Below the pieces are notes generated by a model. That model had not been told where the DNA came from and did no database searches. It worked only from the letters and a program-made list of their open reading frames with translations. The translations under genes were made by a program, and so were the position numbers. A DNA stretch of 36,935 bases from Woeseiaceae bacterium. Its GTDB lineage: Bacteria; Pseudomonadota; Gammaproteobacteria; Steroidobacterales; Woeseiaceae. The stretch covers positions 1-36,935 of the forward strand of contig JASJBB010000040.1 of the NCBI GenBank assembly GCA_030066735.1. Direction: 5' to 3'. This document shows, one piece after another, positions 22,809 through 30,862 of the stretch. Every line of letters begins with the position of its first letter. The first letter of the stretch is position 1.

Positions 22809-23215
22809 CGCCCTGGCTCCGGGAAGACCAGCCTGCCCTGCGAATGTTGCAGGTCCTCGCCCTCGATTTGAAACTGGACGTCACGCGCGCCGTGCCTCGC
22901 AAGCGTGAGCTCGATGACTCGCGGCGGAACTATGATGTTGCTGAACTTCAGCCGCTTGACGTGTTGCGGCGGCCCTTCGAGGCCGAACAGGATCGATGCC
23001 ACTTCGGCCGCCCAGTGCAGCTGGATGATGCCGGGCAGCACCGGTTCTCCGGGAAAGTGCCCTTCGAACCACGACAGCTCCGGCGACACGTCCAGGCGCA
23101 GCGTTACCTGGCTGTCATTTTCGTCGATAGCGATGATGCGCGGGAAGTCGCCGCTGACCTGCGCCGACAGTCGCCCGGGGTCCCGAATGAACCGCTTCAG
23201 CGAGGAATCCTGCAT
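22805..23215 (-). CDS. apeI: 3-hydroxyacyl-ACP dehydratase, ApeI type
   Basis: A 136-aa hotdog dehydratase. The FabZ/FabA-like active-site loop FEGHFPGEPVLPGIIQLHW (residues 50-68) holds the catalytic H53. The Glu seen in FabZ is not present at the expected place; Q65 and H67 occupy this region, as in the divergent ApeI subfamily, so the second catalytic residue may differ. It sits between the carrier protein (54 nt upstream) and the glycosyltransferase (4-nt GTGA overlap). It likely works with the ApeP-type enzyme on alternate cycles or as a complex partner. Confidence 0.87.
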   Translation of the reverse strand: MQDSSLKRFIRDPGRLSAQVSGDFPRIIAIDENDSQVTLRLDVSPELSWFEGHFPGEPVLPGIIQLHWAAEVASILFGLEGPPQHVKRLKFSNIIVPPRVIELTLARHGARDVQFQIEGEDLQHSQGRLVFPEPGR

Positions 23216-23233
23216 GATTGAATCTGTGCCCCG

Positions 23234-23252
23234 GCGCCGGCTTTGCCGGCGC
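23234..23252 (-). repeat. Intercistronic hairpin between ACP and ApeI-type dehydratase
   Basis: A perfect 8-bp stem (GCGCCGGC / GCCGGCGC) with a 3-nt loop lies in the 54-nt gap of an operon whose other genes mostly overlap. No T-tract follows on the minus strand, so it is not a standard terminator. It could stabilise the upstream ACP-encoding mRNA and lower expression of the genes after it, as carrier proteins are often needed in excess. Confidence 0.5.
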
Positions 23253-23269
23253 GAGCCGGGCGTATCACC

Positions 23270-23506
23270 TCAAAGAGCCGTCAGGGCGTTGATCACGTCG
23301 TTGATCGTGCGAACGTCCTTGAAGTCGTCAGGGGAGATTTTCTTGCCAGTGACGTTCTTCAGCTGTACGAGGAGATCGACGGCGTCAATGCTGTCGAGTT
23401 CCAGTTCGTCGTAGAGGTTTGCGTCCGGCGAGATCGACGCCTCGTCCAGCTCGAACTGATCAATCAGGATGTTCTTGAGCTGGCCGTAAAGTTCGTTCTT
23501 GTCCAT
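23270..23506 (-). CDS. Acyl carrier protein (pigment unit A)
   Basis: A 78-aa acidic carrier protein from the ATG at 23506. The phosphopantetheine serine is S39 in ELELDSIDAVDLLVQL, matching the DSI/DSL motif. Four-helix character is clear (MDKNELYGQLKNILIDQF; INDVINALTAL). The longer version starting at 23536 adds ten non-conserved residues. It follows the PlsC-like gene by 54 nt and precedes the ApeI-type dehydratase. Aryl polyene loci carry two carrier proteins; the other is at 32166 beside the AMP-ligase. This one therefore more likely carries extension intermediates, although the split of roles is inferred. Confidence 0.93.
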   Translation of the reverse strand: MDKNELYGQLKNILIDQFELDEASISPDANLYDELELDSIDAVDLLVQLKNVTGKKISPDDFKDVRTINDVINALTAL

Positions 23507-23560
23507 GGCCGCAATTCTAAGAGAGATGTTTTCCAAACGCGATAGAAATTGCGGCCGGAA

Positions 23561-24325
23561 TCAGTCCAGTTCGCCCCCGATCAGCGACTCGAGGGCCGCG
23601 TTCAGCTCGTGCCGGGCGCGGCGCGGGTCGGTGCCCTCCGGCACCAGCGATTCTGCCGCGACGGGCGGCAGCAGCGTGATCCGGAATTGCGGCTGGGAGG
23701 GGGGAATCCGGTACCAGGGGACGTTCTTGGCCAGCATCTGCGGCTCACAATCGATCGCAATCGGTACGATCGTGGCGCGGGCGCGCAGCGCGATCTCGGC
23801 GGCCCCCAGCCTGAACCTGAGCGGCTCGCCCCGGATTGCGCGGGTCCCCTGCGGAAACAGCAGCAGGCTGGAGCCGCCCTCCAGGCGCGCGACGCAGGAA
23901 TCGAGGAGTTCATCCGGCGCATGGTTCGAGATGTAGTTGGCTGTACCTGCGGACACGCGCAGCACCGGGTTGCGCGTGACGGCGGCCTTGACGACGCAGT
24001 CGACCTGCGGAAACAGTGACAGCAGGATGACGACGTCGATCAGCGTCAGGTGGTTGGCCAGCAGCAGCTGGCTCTGATCGGGGTCCCAATGCTGCATGCC
24101 GCGGACATCACAAGTGATCAGGCGCATGTTGCGCGCGACCCAGACGAACATAATGAATGCACCCCGGATCATGTTCCGGGCAATGACCTGGCGCCTTTCG
24201 GGCCGGCGCACGACGAGGTACACGAGCGGCAGGAGCAAAAAGCCGTATATCAGCCCGATGACGCCGAAGAAAAACCAGAACAGCGACGTGCCGATAAAGC
24301 GGTAAACGAAGAACAGATGTTTCAT
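23561..24325 (-). CDS. 1-acyl-glycerol-3-phosphate acyltransferase-like (PlsC family)
   Basis: A 254-aa membrane protein with an N-terminal helix pair (about residues 5-40) and the PlsC motifs NHLTLID (residues 91-97, the NHX4D catalytic pattern) and FPQGTR (157-162). It is the first gene of the long leftward pigment operon and divergent from the ketosynthase at 24412. Xanthomonadin-type loci contain such an acyltransferase besides the LpxL-like one, which suggests two acylation events when the pigment is attached to a phospholipid- or glycerol-based anchor. Housekeeping phosphatidic acid synthesis is the alternative, but the operon context argues against it. Confidence 0.9.
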   Translation of the reverse strand: MKHLFFVYRFIGTSLFWFFFGVIGLIYGFLLLPLVYLVVRRPERRQVIARNMIRGAFIMFVWVARNMRLITCDVRGMQHWDPDQSQLLLANHLTLIDVVILLSLFPQVDCVVKAAVTRNPVLRVSAGTANYISNHAPDELLDSCVARLEGGSSLLLFPQGTRAIRGEPLRFRLGAAEIALRARATIVPIAIDCEPQMLAKNVPWYRIPPSQPQFRITLLPPVAAESLVPEGTDPRRARHELNAALESLIGGELD

Positions 24326-24411
24326 AGCGGGGGAGTTCGGCTTATTCTACACAAATGAACCTCACGCGCCGTTCCACGGTGGCGAGGCACTCACAGGGAA
24401 ATCTGACTCAC
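24326..24411. promoter_or_regulatory. Divergent promoter region of pigment units A and B
   Basis: The 86 bp between the PlsC-like start (24325, minus) and the preferred ketosynthase start (24412, plus) must drive 11 leftward and 3 rightward genes. A TAGAAT on the minus strand (24345-24350) is a possible -10 for unit A. I could not place -35 boxes. If the ketosynthase starts at its first ATG (24355) the gap is only 29 bp, too small for two promoters, which supports the later start. Confidence 0.4.
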
Positions 24412-25599
24412 ATGCGACTGGCTATCGGCCAATACACGGCGACCTCCGCGGTTGGCGCCGGACTCAATGCAATGCGCGACGCGATCCGCACCGGCCGGTC
24501 GGGGCTGCGACGCAACGATCTCGAGCACTGTGACCTGGACACCTGGATCGGTCGGGTCCAGGACGTCGAGTCCGTCGAGCTCCCCGACAGCGTTGCCCAT
24601 CTGCACAGCCGTAACAACCAGCTCGCCTGGCTTGGTCTGCAGCAGGACGGGATGCTCGACAGCATTACGGCGCTGAAGGAGCGGGCCGGGCCGGAGCGCA
24701 TCGGCATCGTCATGGGAACCAGCACGTCGAGCATCGGCCGGACCGAGAAGGCGTACCGGCACCTGCTGCCGTCGGACGAGATGCCGCCCGAGTACCGCCA
24801 GCCGCTGGTTCACAATCTGCATTCGCCCGGAATATTCGTCCAGGCCGTGACGGGCATCACCGGCCCGTCGCTGACGATCAGCACCGCCTGCTCGTCGAGC
24901 GCCAAGGTTTTCGCCTCGGCGGCGCGGTGGATCAACCACGGTCTCGTCGACGCGGTGCTGGTCGGCGGCGTGGACAGCCTGTGCATGAGCATCCTGTATG
25001 GATTCAACTCTCTCGAACTCGTGTCACCGAATCCCTGCCGCCCGTTCGACCGGCGCCGTGACGGCATCAGTATCGGGGAAAGCTGCGGCTACGCGATCGT
25101 CGCCCGGCCGGAGCTCATCGACGATTCCGACTTCGTGCTGCTGGGCTACGGAGAGAGCGCGGATGCTTATCACATGTCGCATCCTCACCCCGACGGCAAG
25201 GGTGCGCTGCTGGCCATGACGCAGGCGCTACAGCGCGCGGAACTGGATGCCGGAGACGTGGACTACATCAACCTGCACGGAACCGCGAGCCAGGCGAACG
25301 ACCGCATCGAGTCTCGAGCCCTTGCCCAGCTGTTCAGCGAAAATACGCTGGCGAGTTCCACCAAGGGCTGGACCGGTCACACGCTGGGGGCGGCCGGTAT
25401 CCTCGAGGCCATCATCACGCTCGAGGCCATGCGCTACGGGGAAGTACCGGGTACGCTCAACTGCGACGAGCCCGAAGACGATTTCGACTTCGGCGTCATC
25501 CGGCAGAACGTCGCGAGGCCCATCCGTTACGCGATGACCAATTCGTTCGGCTTCGGCGGCAACAACGCCTCGCTGGCGTTCGGGGCGGCCCATGACTGA
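24412..25599 (+). CDS. apeO: Beta-ketoacyl-ACP synthase of the KS/CLF pair (ApeO type)
   Basis: The catalytic half of the aryl polyene chain-elongating heterodimer, 395 aa. The active site is complete: C160 in STACSSSAK, H289 in LHGTASQAND and K318/H323 in KGWTGHTLGAAG; GFGGNN near the C-terminus is also KS-typical. An in-frame ATG at 24355 would add 19 residues, but the family N-terminus starts near MRLAIGQYTA, an AGGGA lies 12 nt before the 24412 ATG, and the earlier ATG has no ribosome site. The stop overlaps the chain-length-factor start by 8 nt, so the two subunits are probably made in equal amounts. Confidence 0.93.
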   Translation: MRLAIGQYTATSAVGAGLNAMRDAIRTGRSGLRRNDLEHCDLDTWIGRVQDVESVELPDSVAHLHSRNNQLAWLGLQQDGMLDSITALKERAGPERIGIVMGTSTSSIGRTEKAYRHLLPSDEMPPEYRQPLVHNLHSPGIFVQAVTGITGPSLTISTACSSSAKVFASAARWINHGLVDAVLVGGVDSLCMSILYGFNSLELVSPNPCRPFDRRRDGISIGESCGYAIVARPELIDDSDFVLLGYGESADAYHMSHPHPDGKGALLAMTQALQRAELDAGDVDYINLHGTASQANDRIESRALAQLFSENTLASSTKGWTGHTLGAAGILEAIITLEAMRYGEVPGTLNCDEPEDDFDFGVIRQNVARPIRYAMTNSFGFGGNNASLAFGAAHD

Positions 25600-26404
25600 C
25601 GTCGACATCGCGGGCGCCGGCATCTGGAGCCGGAAATTCGGCAACTGGGACGAGTTCCGGGACGTGCTCGCAGGCCGCGAGGTCGAAGCAGGCGGCGTGC
25701 TGAAGCCGGAGCTGATCCCCGCCAGGGAGCGGCGGCGCGCACCGGCCGCCGTGAAGATGGCCGTCGAGGTGATGGACCAGGCCTGCCGCATGGCGGACAT
25801 GGAACCGCAAAACGTTGCGACCGTCTTCGGTTCGGGCATGGGCGACATGCAGATCACGGACTATATCTGCCGGACATTGGCGGAAGCGCCGCGCATGGTC
25901 TCGCCCACCAAGTTCCACAACTCGGTCCACAATGCGTCGACCGGTTACTGGTCGATCGCGACCGGGTCGCACTTTGCAGCCAACGCGATCTCGGCGTATT
26001 CGGACACGGTTGCGGCATCCTTGCTCGAAGGCGCCGTACAGGCTGTCGAAGAGGAACTGCCCGTGATCGTGGCGCTCGAGGAACTCGCCGCGCCGCAGCC
26101 GTTCAGGTCCGTCATCGACGTGGACGAGCCGCTCGCCATCGCGGTGCTGCTGACGCCGCAAGGCTATGCCGCCGCGCCGCTGGCCGGCCTGCGGCTCGAC
26201 GTACGGGAAGAAGCGCCCGGCGCGCCGGCGACGCACGCCGTCCCCGGCGCCGAGTTCGACAACAACTTCGCCGCGCCCTTGCTGCCGCTGCTGGCCGCGC
26301 TGGCGGACGGCGAGCCGTCGACGTTTGCTCTGCCGCTGTCGCAGGGCGCCACGCTCGACCTGTCGCTGGAGTTTGCCGCGGCGGCGCGGACCGCGCAGGC
26401 CTGA
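25592..26404 (+). CDS. apeC: Ketosynthase chain-length factor (ApeC type)
   Basis: A 270-aa ketosynthase-like protein of the Ketoacyl-synt_2 type, much shorter than a real KS (about 400 aa). Visible family signs are AGAGIWSRKFGNW at the N-terminus, VFGSGMGDMQITD (about residues 78-90) and SPTKFHNSVHNASTGYW (104-120). The catalytic cysteine region of a KS is replaced by this non-Cys segment and the two active-site histidine loops are missing, so it cannot condense on its own. In aryl polyene synthesis this subunit pairs with the preceding KS and sets chain length. Its stop is 1 nt before the flavoprotein ATG. Confidence 0.9.
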   Translation: MTDVDIAGAGIWSRKFGNWDEFRDVLAGREVEAGGVLKPELIPARERRRAPAAVKMAVEVMDQACRMADMEPQNVATVFGSGMGDMQITDYICRTLAEAPRMVSPTKFHNSVHNASTGYWSIATGSHFAANAISAYSDTVAASLLEGAVQAVEEELPVIVALEELAAPQPFRSVIDVDEPLAIAVLLTPQGYAAAPLAGLRLDVREEAPGAPATHAVPGAEFDNNFAAPLLPLLAALADGEPSTFALPLSQGATLDLSLEFAAAARTAQA

Positions 26405-26405
26405 C

Positions 26406-27974
26406 ATGACGCCCGACTACGATGTGGCCATCATCGGCGGCGGCCTTGCCGGGCTGACCCTGGCCGCCCAGCTGCAGCAGGAGAATGAGGGGCTGTCGAT
26501 TGCTGTCCTCGAGCGCAGCTCGCTGCCACCTCCGGCGGCGGCGCACAAAGTCGGCGAGTCGACCGTCGAGATCGGCGCCCATTACCTGTCCGAGACGCTC
26601 GGCTTCGGCGACCTGCTCGACGAGACGCAGCTGCGCAAATTCGGACTGCGCCTGTTTTTCGGCAGCAACGAGCACAGTGACCTGTCCCGGGCCGATGAGC
26701 TGGGCGCCAGCCGGTTGTTGCCGGCGCCGTCCTACCAGATCGATCGCGGCAGGTTCGAACGCGATCTCGTGGAGCTCCTCAGGGAGCGCGGCATCGCGAT
26801 CATCGACGAATGCGTGGTTCGCGAGACAGCGATCAGCGGCAACGGCGCCGGGCACGAGGTATCGATGTCGATCAACGACGAGCCGTCGAGCCTGCGGTGC
26901 CGCTGGGTGGTGGATGCGAGCTCCCGGGCGGCCGTGTTGAAGCGCAAGCTGAACGCCGGCAAGGCCTGCGAACACAAGGTATCGTCGGCATGGTTCCGGC
27001 TGGACAAGGCCATCGCCGTGGACGACTGGTCCCAATCGCAGGACTGGCGGGACATGTGTGACCGTCCGCGCCTGTATTCGACCAACCACCTGATGGGCAG
27101 CGGTTACTGGGTCTGGATCATTCCGCTGGTCGATGACAAGACGAGCATCGGCCTGGTCGCCGATCCCGATATCCACCCGTTCTCGTCGTACGGAAGCTTC
27201 GAGAAATTTTCTGAGTGGCTTGCGACTCACCAGCCGCTACTGGCTGAAGAAGTTGCAGCGGCCGCAGACACGCTCATGGACTTCAGGTTCTGCAAAAACC
27301 TGTCGCAGGATACCGAGCAATTGTGGTCGCCGGAGCGCTGGGCGTTGACGGGCGAGGCCGGGGTATTTGCCGACCCGTTTTACTCGCCGGGTTCGGATTT
27401 CATAGGTATCAGCAACACCTTCGTCGCCGATCTCGTCCGCCGCGACCGCCTTGGCGAAGACTGGAACCTGCGATCGGTCATCTATGACAAGATGTACCGG
27501 TCGTTTTTCGACAGCACCATGAGCCTTTACGAAGGGCAGTACGCCGGTTTCGGCGACACCCGCCTCATGGTCGTCAAGACGACGTGGGACTACGCGTACT
27601 ACTGGTCCGTGCTCAGCTGGCTGTATTTCCGCGATCTGCTCACGGACATCGACTTCCTGCCGGCCGCGCAGTCGAAGCTGGTCGAGATGCGCGCCCTCAA
27701 CGAGACGATGCAGGCGGCGTTCCGGCAGCGCGCCGCCGAGCGCATCGTCAACCGCGGTGACGGCCGGTTCGTGGACCAGGCGGCCATCCCGATTCTCTAC
27801 GACCTGAACGCGGCGCTGCTCGAGCAGCCTGCCGACGTCGCGGCCGAGCTGCAGGCCAACTGCGAGCGCCTCGTCGCGCTGTCAACGGTTCTGCTCGGGA
27901 TTCTCTCCGGGACGGCAGCCCAGAACCTTACGGGCTGCAGCCTGACTGGCGACCTGGCGCTCAGGCTCAACTGA
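26406..27974 (+). CDS. Flavin-dependent halogenase-like oxidoreductase 1
   Basis: A 522-aa FAD protein. GGGLAGL (residues 11-17) is the FAD-binding loop, GEST (50-53) follows the flavin, WVWIIP (235-240) fits the halogenase signature WxWxIP, and LTGEAGVFADPFYSPGSDF (about 314-332) is the second FAD contact. K78 (in LRKFG) lies where flavin halogenases have the lysine that takes up hypohalous acid. It is about 85 residues longer at the C-terminus than the second flavoprotein (32530). It is the third gene of unit B, after KS and CLF. Related flavoproteins without proven halogenation also occur in flexirubin and aryl polyene loci, so it may halogenate, oxidise or dehydrogenate the chain. The frame is open upstream to 26166, but the ATG at 26406 starts the Rossmann fold. 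Confidence 0.88.
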   Translation: MTPDYDVAIIGGGLAGLTLAAQLQQENEGLSIAVLERSSLPPPAAAHKVGESTVEIGAHYLSETLGFGDLLDETQLRKFGLRLFFGSNEHSDLSRADELGASRLLPAPSYQIDRGRFERDLVELLRERGIAIIDECVVRETAISGNGAGHEVSMSINDEPSSLRCRWVVDASSRAAVLKRKLNAGKACEHKVSSAWFRLDKAIAVDDWSQSQDWRDMCDRPRLYSTNHLMGSGYWVWIIPLVDDKTSIGLVADPDIHPFSSYGSFEKFSEWLATHQPLLAEEVAAAADTLMDFRFCKNLSQDTEQLWSPERWALTGEAGVFADPFYSPGSDFIGISNTFVADLVRRDRLGEDWNLRSVIYDKMYRSFFDSTMSLYEGQYAGFGDTRLMVVKTTWDYAYYWSVLSWLYFRDLLTDIDFLPAAQSKLVEMRALNETMQAAFRQRAAERIVNRGDGRFVDQAAIPILYDLNAALLEQPADVAAELQANCERLVALSTVLLGILSGTAAQNLTGCSLTGDLALRLN

Positions 27975-30243
27975 CGCGGCGCGAAATCCGGCGGCTGCCG
28001 CCCCAGGCGATCGCAAAACTCGCGAGCGAGCCGGTTGCGACGGTCAGGCCGAGGAACTTGAGCACCGGAATCGACGATGCGGCCAGTATCGTGAAAGCGA
28101 CCGTTGTCGAAGCCGCGCAGGCGAGCACGCCAGTGTCCGTCGCCCGTCGTTCCCCGGCCGGCTCCGAGCGGCTCAGGAACAGCGCGTAATCGAGCCCGAG
28201 TCCCAGCACCAGGAGCAGGGCGACCATGTGGATGACGGTCAGGCTGCCGTGCACGACGCCGATGATGGCGACCGTAACGAGCAGCGATGCGGTCACGGTC
28301 AGCCCGGTCCAGAGAGTCTGGAACAGCCGGCCGCGCACCCACCAGAGCAGGCCGACGATCACTATTGCCGCCATGAGGATGGTGCGTAACGCCGTGTTGC
28401 GGTAGTCCCGCATCAGGTCGAGCGAGGCGTTCTGAAAATCGACCAGGTCCGCCGCTACGTCGTGCGCCGCGATGTGCCGGGCTAGCGCGTCAGGTTGTAC
28501 CTGCACGAGGGACGTCAGCGCCACCCAGCGGTCATCGAGCTGCACCAGGTGAGCGTCCAGCCAGGCGCGGAGCGGCGAGTCTTCGATCGCCGCCGCGGTG
28601 AGAATCGGCGCGGCGCGCGCTGCCTCCGCCGCGTCCAGGAAAGCGTCGAAGGCGTCGGCGCGAAACGGCGTGTCTGCGACCGCGGCCGCGACGCGGGCGG
28701 CAAGCACGTCGCGCTCGGGAATCATGGCCTGGCGCGAGGCCTGGGAGCGCTCGCTGGGCAGGATCCGGGTCACGGACTGCCAGCCGTCGAGAATCCCCTT
28801 GCCGACCGCGTCGGCCAGAATCGCATCCATGGCTTCGCTGTTGCGCAGCAGCTGCTCGAGCGAGTCGGCGCGCAACGTCAGCTGGTAGCGGAGATCCGCG
28901 GTGACGGCGGCCGATCGCAGCACCTGGTCGGCCTGCAGCCGGTCGCCGGCAACCGGGCTGAGGCTGGACAGGTTGTCATCCCATAGTCCCGTCTCGAAGC
29001 GCGGCCAGGCGACGGCCACGGCAAGCACGAGGGCGCCGGCCGCGACCGCGAGCGACAGCCGGGGCGCCGCGGGCCGGTCGGCCCCGGCCGCCTGCTCCCG
29101 GCCTCCGGGGAGCAGGTGCGGCAACCAGGTTCGCGTTGCCAGGCTGGCGGTGATGACACCGACGGCCGTGAATACACCGAGTTGCGCCAGCCCTGTCGAG
29201 TTGGAGAACACGAGAGCAAGGTAGGCGATCACCGTACTGGCCGCGCCGAGGCGCATCGTGGGCCAGATGCGCTGCATCGCGGACACGCCCGAGTCGTGCC
29301 GGGCATGACTGAAGAGGTGTAACGGGTAGTCGATCGCGACGCCCAGCAGCGTGAACCCGAATGCCAGCGTGATGCCGTGTACGGTCTCGAACAGCACCGC
29401 GACGGTCGTCAGCCCGGCAAGGAACCCGGTCAACAGCGGCAGTGCCGCAAGGAACAGCATGCGAACGTTGCGAAAGACGGCATACAGGACGAGCAGCAGG
29501 GCGAAGCTGGCCAATACGCTGCGCAGCGTCGCCTCGGCGCGGATCGTCTCCTGCAGTTCGACACTGAATGCGCCGACCCCGGTGACGTCGAGTGTCAGCG
29601 CGTCACTACCCGGTAATGCGCGGAAGGCAGTTTGAACGGCATCGACGGCGCCCGCCTGGGCAGCAATGTCGATCGAGGCGGCCGTTGTCTCGGCCAGCAG
29701 CACCGCACTGCCGTTGGCCGCAACCCACGGGTCGCCGCCGAGTTCGGCCGGCGCGAGCGATTCGAGCACGTCGAGCGTGGCCAGGTAAGGGTCGCGTGAG
29801 ACCAGCTCGAGCAGCTCCGCGCCGCCGCCGAAAGACAGGTCGCGCAGGCGCTCCTCGATGGCGCCGCGCAGCCCTCCGGCACTGAAGTCGAGTTCGTCCA
29901 TGACCAGGTAATAGTCGCTGACCGGGAACGGCACATCGGTTGCCTGCTCGTCGAATTCCCCATTGAGCACCGACACGAACCCGGGATTGCCAGCCAGCTC
30001 CTGTTGCAGGAGGCGCGCGGCCTCGACGGCATTGCCGGTCTCGCCGGCGCCAATGCCGACAACGAGCAGCCTCGAGGCGGGGCCGTTGCGAACCTGTTCG
30101 ATCAGAACTTCGTGGGCGAGGGTGGTGTGACGGGGAAAGAACGCGCTCAGGTCGAAACTGAGTTGCAGCCGGGTGAGCAGGATGACCAGGGCGACCCCGA
30201 TAGCGCCGGCCCACCAGAGCGAGCGTTGCATTGCGACGGACAC
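27967..30243 (-). CDS. MMPL/RND-family lipid-pigment exporter
   Basis: A 758-aa inner-membrane protein with the RND/MMPL layout: one N-terminal helix (about residues 9-27), a large periplasmic loop, a block of five helices, a second loop, and a second helix block near the C-terminus. Typical MMPL segments are GFTLLGVAIDYPLHLFSH (acidic residue in the first helix block) and LLLVLGLGLDYALFLSRSEP (second block), both carrying the proton-relay Asp. Aryl polyene and xanthomonadin loci always include such an exporter; in Xanthomonas a member of this locus is linked to outer-membrane localisation of the pigment. The start is a GTG at 30243 or an ATG at 30231. It converges with halogenase-like protein 1, their stops overlapping by 8 nt. 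Confidence 0.93.
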   Translation of the reverse strand: MSVAMQRSLWWAGAIGVALVILLTRLQLSFDLSAFFPRHTTLAHEVLIEQVRNGPASRLLVVGIGAGETGNAVEAARLLQQELAGNPGFVSVLNGEFDEQATDVPFPVSDYYLVMDELDFSAGGLRGAIEERLRDLSFGGGAELLELVSRDPYLATLDVLESLAPAELGGDPWVAANGSAVLLAETTAASIDIAAQAGAVDAVQTAFRALPGSDALTLDVTGVGAFSVELQETIRAEATLRSVLASFALLLVLYAVFRNVRMLFLAALPLLTGFLAGLTTVAVLFETVHGITLAFGFTLLGVAIDYPLHLFSHARHDSGVSAMQRIWPTMRLGAASTVIAYLALVFSNSTGLAQLGVFTAVGVITASLATRTWLPHLLPGGREQAAGADRPAAPRLSLAVAAGALVLAVAVAWPRFETGLWDDNLSSLSPVAGDRLQADQVLRSAAVTADLRYQLTLRADSLEQLLRNSEAMDAILADAVGKGILDGWQSVTRILPSERSQASRQAMIPERDVLAARVAAAVADTPFRADAFDAFLDAAEAARAAPILTAAAIEDSPLRAWLDAHLVQLDDRWVALTSLVQVQPDALARHIAAHDVAADLVDFQNASLDLMRDYRNTALRTILMAAIVIVGLLWWVRGRLFQTLWTGLTVTASLLVTVAIIGVVHGSLTVIHMVALLLVLGLGLDYALFLSRSEPAGERRATDTGVLACAASTTVAFTILAASSIPVLKFLGLTVATGSLASFAIAWGGSRRISRRVS

Positions 30244-30253
30244 GTACGACGCC

Positions 30254-30862
30254 CTACGGAGACAGGTCGTTGCCGATCTGCATCTGGTGCCACTCGTCGT
30301 TCGGCAGGCTGATCCTGATGCCGGTAACGGCCTGTTCGTTGCCCGTGACCTCGATCGAAGACAGGCGCCTGGCCACGGCTTTCGCGAGGGGCGTCATCTG
30401 CAGCGACCATGCGTCTGCGGAGCCGGACACATCGCACCGGAAAGCCGCTTCCAACTGCGCCTGGTCGCCGGCCAGCACAGCCTCGATGGCGCCGAGAATG
30501 GTCTTCAGCGCGCGGCTGCGGTTCAGCGACAGCTTGCGGGTCTTGCCGTCCCGCGTGACGATCACGCGATCGTCCGCGACGAGGATGTCCTCCTCGAACG
30601 GCGCCTCGACGACCTTGCGCAGCACGCCGGCATCGAGGTATTCGAGCCGCCCCGCCAGCACCATGGGCTCCTTGAACATCGGGTTGTTGCGCTCTTCGCG
30701 GAAACCGATTTCGGCAGGCGGCTGCACGGCGGCGCCGGCCAGGATCGATTGCAGGTCGGCTGGCCACGCCGGCGCACAGGCGACGAACGTCACCAGCGTC
30801 GCAAGCAGCGCACGGGTGCTCAGTATCCCGGGGCTAGGAAGAGCTGTCGGCTGGCTCGCCAT
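30254..30862 (-). CDS. LolA-like outer-membrane lipid carrier protein
   Basis: A 202-aa exported protein with a signal sequence (about residues 14-36, ending APAWPADL) and a LolA-like half-barrel. FREERNNPMFKEPMVLAGRLEYL (about 54-76) matches the strand pattern of LolA-related proteins in aryl polyene loci. It is next to the MMPL exporter (10-nt gap) and overlaps the AMP-ligase end by 29 nt. The inferred role is to accept the lipidated pigment in the periplasm and pass it to the outer membrane. The N-terminal 12 residues before the signal core are unusual, so the true start may lie slightly downstream. Confidence 0.85.
   Translation of the reverse strand: MASQPTALPSPGILSTRALLATLVTFVACAPAWPADLQSILAGAAVQPPAEIGFREERNNPMFKEPMVLAGRLEYLDAGVLRKVVEAPFEEDILVADDRVIVTRDGKTRKLSLNRSRALKTILGAIEAVLAGDQAQLEAAFRCDVSGSADAWSLQMTPLAKAVARRLSSIEVTGNEQAVTGIRISLPNDEWHQMQIGNDLSP

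Noticed and set aside
22066-22902. N-terminal extension of the LpxL-like acyltransferase frame to 603 aa, suggesting a GT-acyltransferase fusion
   Set aside because: The upstream part is the wrong frame of the GT2 gene; the GT has its own frame and stop, and the GTGA overlap marks separate genes.
23234-23252. Rho-independent terminator
   Set aside because: The stem is strong but no T-tract follows on the minus strand, and the operon continues.
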